Shown here: positions 33,995 to 44,735 of the stretch, piece by piece
Position numbering within the stretch: position 1 is the first letter of the stretch
Layout: each line of letters begins with the position of its first letter
Assembly (NCBI GenBank): GCA_031472005.1
Contig: PZJY01000006.1
Span: 434,001 to 498,000, forward strand
DNA: 64,000 bases
Direction of reading: 5' to 3'
Origin: Tetracladium setigerum
Taxonomy: Eukaryota > Ascomycota > Leotiomycetes > Helotiales
The notes under the pieces: model-generated
The model's input: the letters and a program-made list of their open reading frames with translations, nothing else
What the model was told of the DNA's origin: nothing
Databases searched by the model: none
Position numbers and translations under genes: made by a program

Positions 33995-35741
33995 CTACAA
34001 CTTTGCCTTTGCCTTTTCTGCCATTCTGCTCAATTTAAGCGCCTCTCGAACTCCCAAGTCCAATAACACATCTTCGGATCCGCCTTTAGAATGATTAGTC
34101 TGATGATTTTGACACAAAAGAGGGACGAGAGAATCTTACCAGGAACGATCAAGGTGACAACTCCTCGAGCAATACTTTCGACTCTTACTCCTTGTCCGCT
34201 TTTGGTCAGGCCGTTGCTAAAAAATTCGTCAATGGATGTCTCAGAAAGCTGCAGAGGTAAATTACCCTCCCATCAACTTTTGGCATTCATCCGCAACGAA
34301 TTTGCCTACAATTCCCGCCTGCGCTTTCAGCAGGCCAGTCACACCACCAAGAGTAACGGAACCTGTATGCCTTCGTTAGTGACCGTTCCCCACATGCGAG
34401 ATGGGAACTTACCTTTGGCATGGCTAACATTGTCCAACTCATAAATAATACTCTCGACCCAACTCTGTAAGCCATCAACTTGCCTCGCCATATGCCCAAA
34501 TTTATGTCTCACTACTGGTTGCTCGATCAATTTGATCCCGAAAGCCTCTCTTTTAATGCACCAATCCATGGTATCTTGGAGACACGTTCGCGCTCCTCTC
34601 AAAGCTTGGAAAGCAACCCACAGTCGTTCGTGGTTGAAATTACTCATGGTGTACTTGAACCCCATTCCTTCTTCGCCGACGAGATAAGAGACTGGTACTT
34701 TTACGTCCTCGAATAGAACATAGGTTGTTGCGCTGAGACCGCCAGCACCGATTTCAATCTTGCGAGTGCTGATGCCGGGGAGGCGGGGAATGACGAGCAT
34801 TGACATTCCTTCTGCACCGGGACCACCTGTCCTCACGGCTGTCTGAGATGATCATTAGCCGATGAAGTTGGAGTTGATAAGTTACCACTCACCATGAAGT
34901 AATCTGAATACATCCCATTTGTGATCCAGTATCTCAGGTCAGCAATTCAGAAGTCTGTAAGGAAGGGGTGTGGACATATCTTCTTCTCTCCATTAACAAT
35001 GTAGTGCTTCCCATCAGGTGTGAGCTCGGCAGTCGTTGAAATGTTTCTGACGTCAGATCCAGCTCCAGGCTCTGTGATAGCGAGACATATTCTCTTCTTG
35101 CCAGTGAGAACGTCTGGAAGGATTCTACTCGATATCAGCATTGATGAGAGGCTAAATGGCCAGGTCACTTACTCATCTTGAAGTGCTTGCGATGCGTACT
35201 GTTTGAGAGGTGGTGCACCAACAACCTCACAAGTTCTCAGTTGAAGCCTTCTAGACTAAGGGAATGCTTGAACTTACCAAGCCCACAAAGACACTAGAAA
35301 TACTTGGTGCTCCTCGATACAGTTCATCCCAGAGAATGAAATCGTGAAATCCATTCCACTCCTTGGGTGAGATCCCAGCAGCGATGGGGTAATTAGCCCA
35401 TTCAGGCGGTATGGAATTTCCACCAGCAATGGGAACAAGGAGTCCGTCTTGTGCACATTTCAAGTACACTTCGTTTGGGATTTTGCCGGCTGCCTCCCAT
35501 TCATCTGCATTGCCAGAGACATTCTAGGAGGAGTCAGGGAAAGAAACCTTGTGGAGTGAAGTACTTACTTCGTCAATCCATTTTCTGATCCAGTTCCGGA
35601 GTTTGATATGGCTTTCATTATAGTATGGAGATGGCCTGCCGGAATACCTGATTCGATGTTAGTAAAATTGATATAGATTAGATGCAACACATACCAAGCA
35701 GGTTCAGCCCAAGGGCTGGTGCTTCCAAAGGGTGTCGTCAT
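33995..35741 (-). CDS. acyl-CoA dehydrogenase
   Basis: Ten exons: 35695-35741, 35569-35647, 35278-35523, 35173-35225, 34980-35124, 34893-34928, 34413-34842, 34266-34362, 34140-34216 and 33995-34083. They total 1299 nt, or 432 residues. Family features are LAITEPGAGSDVRNISTTAE (FAD/substrate loop), the WITNGMYSDYFM strand, MSNFNHERLWVAFQALRGAR, VVRHKFGHMARQV and the C-terminal IVPGGSEDVLLDLGVREALK. The enzyme oxidises an acyl-CoA to the 2-enoyl-CoA with FAD; chain-length preference cannot be read. There is no obvious N-terminal mitochondrial presequence (MTTPFGSTSPW). Nine introns are short. Eight are GT-AG and one, 34929-34979, appears to be AT-AC (separate entry). Confidence 0.92.
34929..34979 (-). 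other. probable AT-AC intron inside the acyl-CoA dehydrogenase gene
   Basis: The conserved reading GEKK|WITNGMYSDYF requires removal of exactly 51 nt that begin ATATGT and end GATAC on the minus strand. Frame is kept (phase 0 on both sides). A GCTGACC branch-site match lies about 12 nt before the 3' end. No GT-AG pair in the neighbourhood restores both frame and motif. ATATGT looks like the common GTATGT donor with a first-base change, and the branch site is of U2 type, so this is more likely a U2-type AT-AC intron than a U12 one. Confidence 0.7.
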
Positions 35742-36276
35742 TGTTTTTGGATGTATAAGAAAGTAGAACAAAAAGAAAACTTAATCGAAAGGTAGGAAAG
35801 GAAGTTTTTAATTGATGGAAGGATCAATGTTACCTGCCTTTCACAAGATCGTGTTGATCTTGACGCGCGGGGTTTGGATCAAGTGACCGAGGCTCATAAA
35901 AAACAGTGATTAGTCGTTGCTGAACTTTGCCGAATGTTATAGATAGAGAACTTCGTGTCTGAAGATATACTCACTCGAGGTATTGTGCAATTTCCACAAG
36001 ATATTTATTCCTCAAAGGATTGATATCTACCTATCTTCATAGCAAAAACATTTCAGTAATGGGAGACAAGTCGACACCTCGGGAAGATGATTCTGCTGAC
36101 TAATCAGCATATCTCCAGAGTCTCTTGGCAAGGCTTCAGGGGAACCTGCGTACCTGAAATTGAGCTGATGGTAACTTAACGTCGGCCTTCAACCTCACAG
36201 CATGGTGTATCGCCAATTCTTTACCCTCTTTAATCTACTCGCTTCCATTACGGTTGCTTAATTTCGTTCACATGCC
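35742..36276. other. divergent promoter region
   Basis: Lies between the starts of the acyl-CoA dehydrogenase (minus) and PGAP4-like gene (plus); presumably both promoters. No other element recognised. Confidence 0.5.
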
Positions 36277-37609
36277 ATGCTTCTTCCCGCCAATCTCTCC
36301 TCCCTTTTTCGCCATCTCCTCAGCCTTCCCGTCAGTCGAGCCCTCATAATCACTGGGGCTCTCTGGCTTGTCTCGTTCGCATACTGCAAACATCGATTCT
36401 GGCGCGATCCTCACTCTGCTTTCTTTTCATCTGATGGTGTATACGACTTCCATTATTCGGCAGACAGACAAGCCCAAGCCCAAGGGTACATTTCCCACGC
36501 TTCTGTGACGGGCGAACCTTTGCCAAAAGCGATTGGCACGCCAGAATTTTGTGCAGCCTGTGTGACGGTCAAAAGGGAGAAAATACAATATGTGGACGAA
36601 GCGGTGGCAAGTGTGTTGGAAGGATTGAATGTGGAGGAGAGGGGGAAGCTTTCATTGCAAGTGCTTTTTGCAGATACGGACACGAAAACACATCCAAGCT
36701 GGGAAAAGGCATGGCTACGGAATGCAGTGGATGGAATGGTTGGGTATAATGTTACTGAGGATACCATGAAGAACTTACAGAAATGGGAGACGGATCGGGA
36801 CTTTTATTCTAAGGGCGTTTTGTAAGTCCTCTTCCCATGGTGGTGGATGAATGCTAACCTGAAAAAGTGACTATTTATACGCCTTGCGACTGTGCTACGA
36901 CACCGGTGCATCGCATATAATTATGTTCGAAGACGATATCATAGTGATAGATGGCTGGTTGGCCAAAACACGGGAAGCAATCAAACTCATCGCGGCCAAA
37001 TCGCAGGTTTCCACGGACAAGTTCTGGGATTGGGTCTACCTGCGACTATTCTACACAGAGACGGCTATGTCTTGGGAGAATGAAGACTTCTGGTACTACC
37101 ATATGTGGTTGACACTGGCCTTGGCTTCCTCGGCTGGATTGGTCTCCTTGCTCGCTTTACGTCGTTATGCGGCTCCCACAAAAAAACATCTTGACGATTT
37201 CACTGTCGCCGCTATTTGTATCATTACGATTCCAGCTTTTGTAGCATTAGTGTTCATGTGTGGGAAGTACTCGATCTTTCCGCCATCCACTGTATTTTCT
37301 TTAAACAAATACGGATGTTGTACTCAAGGGCTTCTCTTTCCACGCCCTCAAGTTCCAGATCTCATCAAATATCTGGAAGAGAGGGGCAACGGCCAAACGG
37401 ACACGATGATAGAGGATTACGCGAACCGGGATGCGAAACAAAGAATTGCGATGGGCAAGCAGCTAGTGCAGCATGTAGGCTTGACCAGTAGCAGGGACAA
37501 CTCGTTCGTAAACAGCCAAAGCACTTGGGCATTTTGGTTTGAGACGTATGATGTACAAACATTGAGGAGAGAAAAGGAAGAGGTCAGAAGGAGGCTAGGG
37601 CTTGTCTGA
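36277..37609 (+). CDS. PGAP4/TMEM246-like membrane glycosyltransferase
   Basis: Two exons, 36277-36821 and 36868-37609, with a 46-nt intron, giving 428 residues. There is an N-terminal signal-anchor (ALIITGALWLVSFAYC, about residues 23-38). A lumenal GT-A-like part carries the acidic metal-binding motif IIMFEDDIIV. Two closely spaced TM helices follow (LTLALASSAGLVSLLAL and FTVAAICIITIPAFVALVFM), then the rest of the catalytic part, GCCTQGLLFPR and a C-terminal STWAFWFE. A GT-A domain interrupted by a TM hairpin is the distinctive layout of PGAP4, which adds a GalNAc side branch to GPI anchors in animals. The sugar and acceptor in fungi are not deducible here. An alternative in-frame ATG is not present upstream in the exon; the ATG at 36272 is in another frame. 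Confidence 0.75.
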
Positions 37610-39592
37610 ACTCCTATTACGTTCGAAATTATTACATCATCTGTATATTTGTATTGTACTCTCTTTCCATTCACACGAATTTTCTCAGTTTGTTTGCATG
37701 CGTCGGATCAATCCACGCAACTCCCTCTGGAACTTCAAATCCGGTGGCTTGATTGCAATAGCTTCGCCGCCACTTCTCATCAAAACACACACCAGCGCTT
37801 GATCCTCTAGTGCGTTGATCTCTTGATGTGAAATGTACTACTGCCTTTGTTAGTCTTTTCTTCTTCGTCATCTGTATTCCCCATCTATTTCATCAATATT
37901 GCAATTCCCTCCCGTCATCACAATGACAGTCTCCATTTTCAGAATCAGAGTCAAAACGCAAGTTGCGACAGTACCAGCCCAGAAGTTTTGTGCCCCTATT
38001 CGTGTGAGGGAGATCGCGATGGAACGAGTGCCTAGCCTCTTATCCACTACTAGTCTATACTTATGTGTTATACGGAGATCCTGTTACAAGGCCCTCGGTA
38101 ACTTGGCCAGCTAGTTATCCTACGCCTAGTCCTTATGACTCCTATTTAGGAGCCTGTAGCTTTGCATAAACCTATTGCCACTACCCCCCATGAGTATATA
38201 TAATAACCTCGCAATGATTTAAAGTGGGATAACTCGCAATATGATGGGATTCTTTGACTTCCGAATTTGGAAGGTAGAAATCTCAGGATCGGGAATGTGG
38301 GAATTTGTACTATCGTTTGGACGATATGATGAAAATCGTTTGATTCGTCTTGAGTTCTTCAAAACTCCGGCACGCTGAATTCCCTATTGGCTTACGCAAG
38401 TCAACCTCCCTTTCATCACTTCTTTTCTAGTCACACGAAAGCCGTCTATAGAATGACACTCGCCTCCATTATGCAACACCATCACGGGCCACAGCTAATC
38501 CACGTCCTGGTTCTTGCAATGAGAAAAAAGTCATATTCCTATTCAGAAGTGTTCTTTCGAATTTGGGTGTCCCTTTTTATTTCAAAGATCTTACTTCACT
38601 TGCTTGCGCCTTGTTTTCTTCACTCTTACTTGAAGGTGTGTGTGGCGTTGCGCTTCCATTTTATTTTGTTGATGCCAGTTTCATCTTTGAGATCGAGATA
38701 AAAGGCAAGCTCATGTTCATGGAAGGAAAAGAATGATTTCCTTATCGTACCTGCAATGAGGTCTTTTCTTCTATTGGGCTCGAATAGATAGGTAGATGTC
38801 CGTAGTCACGAGAGAACTCTCTTGGTACGTTGACTAAGTAACATTGCATCAATGAGAGTCGTATAACCCGATCATTTTTTCTTGGTGACCTTCCTCATTA
38901 ACTTCTATAAAGAGTAAATCAAGCTCGTGAACTTTAGACCTGGCCATAAGTCGTATGTAGAATTGGCCGTTTAACTTGGGTTTGGACGGGCAGATATACT
39001 AGATATAGAAATGTGAGCGGTAGCTTGAGCCAAGGAAGCTTGGTTACAGGGTCGGATGGCTGACTGTGCACTAAACATGGCTCAAGATTCATCGATTTCA
39101 AAACAAGATGCATAAGACGGAGACCAAAAAGGTGAATGAATCCTCAAAGCAAGACCCTGAATTTTGGTGGGTCAAAAGACTGCCAGTGCCGAAATAGGGG
39201 TGGGCGGATCGGACCGAATTAGATTGCTCAACCAGAACTGAGGGCCTCGCGTATTTCGACCGAGAACAGATATTGAACTTGTGTTTTCAGGGTCCTGCGA
39301 TTGTAGGAATGCGATGAACATGCCATGGAACCTTGATATGTAGCTGATTCACATTTCAACGGCAGAAAATCCGTCTTGGCCCATCTTGGTATCTGCGAAT
39401 GAAGAAAACGAATGGAAAAAAATGATCTTCTTCAAGAATATTTCGCCTTTGTCACTTGACACTTGTGCATATTCTCGTGTCTTTGTGTATCGAGTACCAA
39501 TTCAGTAAGAGAGATTGTTTGGATCAGCGTTAAGATCATCCGAGTTTCCGAGATTGTTTTGTGGTGTGGTTGATATATTCCTCAATGTCGAG
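37610..39592. other. 2-kb intergenic stretch
   Basis: No gene recognised on either strand. A short perfect hairpin (CTCCTA-TT-TAGGAG) lies at about 38139-38152. The distal end is the promoter of the NPP1-like gene. Confidence 0.4.
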
Positions 39593-39600
39593 TATAAAAG
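39593..39600 (+). promoter_or_regulatory. TATA-box-like element (TATAAAAG)
   Basis: A TATAAAAG motif about 100 bp before the ATG at 39698, followed by a pyrimidine/A-rich leader (TCATTCTCATCACAATATCATC). Position and sequence fit a core promoter of the NPP1-like gene; transcription start not known. Confidence 0.5.
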
Positions 39601-39697
39601 AACCTAGATGTCCTGATTCACTTCATTCTCATCACAATATCATCAAGTGATTTATCTCATTCAATCTTAACTGATACAGTCCATCAAAGAGCTCAAA

Positions 39698-41195
39698 ATG
39701 CGCATTTCAAACTTAGCCATCGGTGTCACAGCCTGGGCTGCTGGCAAAGTTCTCGCCTCAACTTGCTTGGTAGCATCTGCGATTGTGCTTTCTAATCCTG
39801 ATCATCAGTTCGCCTTCGCATATTATGGTTCTCCGTCAGTACTGTGCTTTCATTTTCCCCATTTTCGATATAAGCAACATCATAAAATTTTGACCGGTGG
39901 TGCTGTTATGTTGAATATGTCTAATCTCAGACACTGATGACCTGAGCAGCATGTGGCACTTCGGCGGCATCAAGGCAAACGGCCAGACCTACCGCACTTG
40001 CTACCCAACTTGGCCTCGTCGACCGGATGGCTCCAAGAGACCTGCTGTCGCGCACAACGGTGGCATGACATCACTTGCAAATGGGTGCACGAACCGTAAG
40101 TTTTTGCTTATGAAAGGTGAGACGACATAATGTTTGGACTAACAAGGCGTCGTTGTAAATAGAACCCGGAGGAGATGGATGGGGAACCAACTTCCCCGTC
40201 TTTTATAACGTGCGCCAGTGCACTGGTAGCGGGTACAACGAGATCCGTGTCTCTTACAGCCTGTTCTGGGAGAAGGATGGAGAGTCAATTTACGGCCATG
40301 ATTAGTGAGTTTCTTCTTTGCTTGTTCCTCTCAAAACCCCGAATCATCGAACCCTCGAGAGATAACCCCTAGCGGTCACTCCTGGAAAGACAAAGAAATG
40401 GAGTCTCTTCGATTATAGCTATAAAAGATTCTGATATCTCACAGTGACTGGGAAAATGTGGTCACAGTCTGGCGCCAATATGTCGTCAGCGGCACCTTGT
40501 TGTGGTGCAAGAACGAGCTGGTCCTGTCTCAGCACTCCACTCATCAAACTATCAGGCCTTGGAGTACGATTAAGCAGACCGTTGATATTGGAAATTGGTT
40601 TGAGGCAAATGCAAAGGATAAGGATATTCCCAAGGTACATAGTCCTTCACTCTACCCTTTTCCCCTCTTCCACACAACAATTGAGACGGTTGAAATTTGT
40701 ACACCAGACGCTAATGCTACTACTCTAGATCTACTCTGGCATTTGCAAGCATGCCAATTACCAAGAAGCCGATGAGAGCGGTGCAAAGGACCCCTCCGGC
40801 ATCCCTGTCATTGGTAGTTGCATCGGCAGCGATTTCCGCAACGGCGTTAACTTTGGCACGTCTAATACAAGCAAGTCCCTCCCTTCCCCTCCCCATTGGT
40901 TCCTCAAACTAATCCCCATTTCTTCTTCTTCTTTACAGAGGACAATCTTGTTCGCTCAGGCTACGATACCGAGTATGGCCAGTGGTTCATCAACAACAAC
41001 TGGGGCTCCGCGTCTTCCAAGCCCACGAACGTGTGGAACGACATGTGCGGCTACTCCGCTCACAAGAAGCGAGGCATGGAGGAGGGAGACGAAGTGTACG
41101 AGGTGGTTGGTAATTACACCGTTGGTGTTGCGGATGCGGCTACGGGGGTAAACATCACTACTTATGTATTTGATGAGATGACTATTTTGGAGTGA
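39698..41195 (+). CDS. secreted NPP1/NLP-family (necrosis-inducing-like) protein, divergent
   Basis: Six exons: 39698-39834, 39950-40095, 40163-40304, 40445-40634, 40729-40870 and 40939-41195, about 337 residues. An N-terminal signal peptide (MRISNLAIGVTAWAAGKVLA) precedes the mature domain. The family's central heptapeptide, GHRHDWE in canonical members, is present at the exon 3/4 junction as GHDYDWE, so one of the histidines near the metal site is replaced. The segment before it (SYSLFWEKDG) matches the family strand. Canonical members are plant-targeting cytolysins; many divergent fungal members are non-toxic, and activity here cannot be inferred. The protein is longer than the usual 230-250 residues. 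The intron at 40871-40938 has a GC donor (GCAAGT) and normal AG acceptor; no GT donor keeps frame. The family call is moderately certain. Confidence 0.7.
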
Positions 41196-42546
41196 GGAGC
41201 CTCGAAGATGGGAAGGACGAGGAGATCTCTCTTGGAACTATTTAGAACATAGATTTAGGTACTGTGGGATGATCGAAAGAGTCGGCCGCAAGGCACGACC
41301 GGCAAATTCAAAGCCTTTCCCTTTTCATTTGTGCCTCCTGCAAACTTGATGGATATCTGCTGTGGGAACTTGCTGCCGGGCAAATGGATGCTGAACGCGA
41401 CGCGCGATCATTTTGATGGGGTGGTGGGTAGGCATTGTTACTTTGGAGAGAATTTCATAAGGTAGCTTAGACTTATCTAAATACTTACAGTTACATTAAT
41501 TAGTACCCGATTAAAATGACAACCCTCCTGGCCCATCCAGGTTTTGGCACATGGCGTCGACACGGTTATTTCACTCCGACACGGTTCTCGCTCACTTAAC
41601 ACAATTATGTAATTATGAGATAAGGTAGGCAGTGCCGAAAGTTTCTGAGGTGTTTTCTCTCTCGGCAATCTTTAATTTGATAGAAAATCAACAACATAAA
41701 ATACGTTTCAAATTCGATCAATTCACGAAAGGTTTACGCGGGAGTGTGCGCTTGTAGTGTACCGTAAATTGAGGTGGCGGGAAACGCGACATGTGTGTGG
41801 GAGACTCCGACCCTATAGGCTCGACGGCTACGGAAGCTATAATAACCTGAAGCCTAAACCCACTATACACTAGAATTAAGCGAGACTACCCACACGATCT
41901 GCCGAGAGTTGACCGTGTCGACACGGTATCACAGAATCCGCTTGTGCCCATAAGGGTAAGAACCCAAAGGGTTAACCGAGTCATGCCTGGGGTTGGGCTG
42001 TGTTGCTGTCGAGAGAGGTGGATGGAATGACTCGGACTCCGGTATGTTTCCAAGAATCTGTAGGGGGTCATGGGAGTGGTTTTCCATATGAGAGTGAGCT
42101 TCTGGATGTTGATGAGTGAGATCCCGAGTGGGAGTGTGAATTTGGAGATGGCAAGGTCGGACATTTTCGAGCAGCAATAAAGTCATGCCAAGAGTGATTG
42201 TTGCACTTGTTCTACTTGGATATTTCCTGGGTTGGTGTTCTGAGATGGAGTAACACATAAATGGGGGATGCTTAGGGCACTGCCAAGAGATATATTTCCT
42301 TCTGTCCTAGTAGTGGATTACAAGATCCTGTTTAAATGCCGGTGTGCTACCCAGCGCCGTTAACGGCACGTCAGTCCCTTATTCACGTCACTATCACTTG
42401 CTTGTTCACGTCAGGAGCTTCTTTTCCTACGTCACTCACACTTCATCTATATTTTTCTTTTTGTTATATGTTTTCTCCTTGGGCATCCAGTTTTAGAATG
42501 CATCTCTGTATCTTTCTTCGACTAGAAACTCCAAACACCAAGCGAA
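41196..42546. other. intergenic; contains a 16-bp palindrome
   Basis: No gene recognised. Contains ACCGTGTCGACACGGT, a perfect 16-bp palindrome at 41912-41927, and two further CGACACGG half-matches near 41558 and 41577. Confidence 0.5.
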
Positions 42547-43865
42547 ATGTTACCGCTAGCACCCTCATTGAACAACTTACCGGTTGAGATTAGTCTTATG
42601 ATTCTCGAGAACATTCCGCAGGCAGACCGTCCAAACGTTGCTCGCGTTTGCTGCGTCTTGCGGGATCTTGTTATTCCACTACTCTATCGCGCTCTATACT
42701 TCGCTGGCCCAAATGATTGCTTCGTTGGCGGTGAGTAGTGCTTCCTCCTTTCTTGTAATATTCTAACCTTTCGCAAATAGAAAATGATCCTAAACGCCAC
42801 TTGCGTTCCCGAATCTTCAATACCAACCTGTTCTACCGCACGCTGGAAGAATCGCCCTCTTTAGCATCAACCATCGAAAAAGCCACTTTTGAGGGGAGCA
42901 ACTATCCCAAAGGCGCCCAAGGGAACGACAATGAAATTATGGCCGCTCTTCCAAAAGTTTTGCCGTTGTCGCTCCAGCGTTTGCATCTGCAGCTCCGTTT
43001 GCCTCCGTGTCCTAGTGTTGCTGCCCTCGTGACCTCCTTGGAAGTGAACACCCGATCATATCACCTGGACCGCGAAAAGCTGTATTCACTTTTCTGTCTC
43101 CCTCGCTTGGAACGTTTGATCTTGAGCGATTGGAATTATTCATTCATTGAGCTTGTGAGCTTGGAAGCAGGCCCGGTTGATCGGATGTTCACCTCAAACG
43201 TGACTTCTTTATCATTCCACGCCAATTTCCCCATCAGCAAAGATAATTTCGATCTCTTTTTTTGGGTGAAGAAACTCAAGTCACTTCAAGTTTGGATGGA
43301 AGGCCCGGATTTTCCAGCGTTGTTTGCGTATCACGATAGGTACATCGATACCTCAACGATCATCGGCAAACTCCAACCGCACGCCAAGCATCTCGAGGAG
43401 CTCTACCTTTCCGGACCAAACATTACATTTGAGAACCCGGTGGATTTGACCAATTTCACTTCTTTGCGAAGACTAGGACTACCGCGAGGAGATTTGATGA
43501 ATCCGAAAATTTCTCCAAAATTACGAGACGTGCTGATGTTACCTCCCGGGCTTGAAGTCCTGCGAATCGACCTTCCTGTCCATCGTAGCTGGTCATCTTA
43601 CCTTGGATATCCAACCAGTGCCGATGGTGATGCTCTGGTGGAATCTGGTGATGAGATTGTTACATGGCTTTGTGACATTGCGCTGAATGTTTCAGAATAT
43701 CGGGGATTGAAGAAGCTCGTCATCGGATTTAGAGATGGCAACTTCGAGGACTATGATCTCTACTCAGATCCCAAGGCTAGGAATCTTTTATCAGTCTTTG
43801 GAAAGGCTGGGACTAGTTTGGTGCTGGAGCGAGAACACTCGTATTATCCTTTTGGAGAAGTTTGA
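42547..43865 (+). CDS. F-box protein with leucine-rich-type C-terminus
   Basis: Two exons, 42547-42730 and 42781-43865, separated by a 50-nt intron (GTGAGT donor, CTAACC branch site); 422 residues. Residues about 8-50 form an F-box (LNNLPVEISLMILENIPQAD, then VCCVLRDLVIPLLYRALYF), the Skp1-binding module of SCF ubiquitin ligases. The remainder has irregular leucine-rich segments (LQRLHLQLRLP, LPRLERLILSDW, LEELYLSGPNI, LRRLGLPRGD, LEVLRIDLPV) that would form a substrate-binding solenoid. Substrate unknown. Such F-box proteins are numerous in filamentous fungi. No breaks. Confidence 0.82.
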
Positions 43866-44735
43866 TATATATGACACGGAGGTTTGTCATATGAAGATTC
43901 CACGATACAATACCGATAAATCGAAAGAAAGACCTTCAAGAGATAGGCGATGCGATTTTTTTGGATACAATACGGTTCGCCACATAGTATGGAAGAAGCA
44001 AGAAATTTGTGGCAATGGATCAACTTCGTTTTAAACGATTTTTTGGGCCTTGGCCTTGCCTGTGTTAGAAGCATCATCGACAGTTTATATCTTGCTTTTA
44101 CTTTTAGAGATAGGGATGCATAGAGACAAAACTACAGTCTTTGCGAAATTGGACCTTATTGATTTTTTAGACCTTAACGGCGTTAGATAATGGTCTGTGG
44201 ACTCGGATGTTACTTGAGGCACACCAGTTCTCCTATCCTTGGACACAATAGAGATAAGAATGTTAAATGAAATCACTGAGATTGATGATCTCTCAAAGAA
44301 ATCAATTTACAATGTCGACTTTTACATTATCGTCATGAACAGCCTGGAACACGACATGTTGAAGAATAGCCTGAGGAAGCTGGCAATCTATGAGCCATTT
44401 ATAATTAAATTCTACATATATCTTCTAAGTGTTTTTAACAACACTATTTCCTCTTGTGTTTCATTTCTCATTTATATCAAAAATTTCCCTTTCAGGTTGT
44501 GGTGTTCTAAAGGGGCCGCCAAGAAATGACCCCTGTAGCAACGCCAAGTCAAGATCTTGTTTACACAGCAACGGCATCCTGTCGCATTGATCGTTGAATT
44601 TACATCCCCCCAGCAGGCCCACGTCACAAACGCAGAATTTTCTATTCATATGTCCTTCATTATTTTGTCGCATGAAAACGACAGCAACATAAAGACACCA
44701 AACCAGTCTCCAATCCAACAATCGACGCGATCGCA
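43866..44735. other. intergenic
   Basis: A+T-rich, no gene recognised; 3' region of the F-box gene and promoter of the TINA-like gene. Confidence 0.45.
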
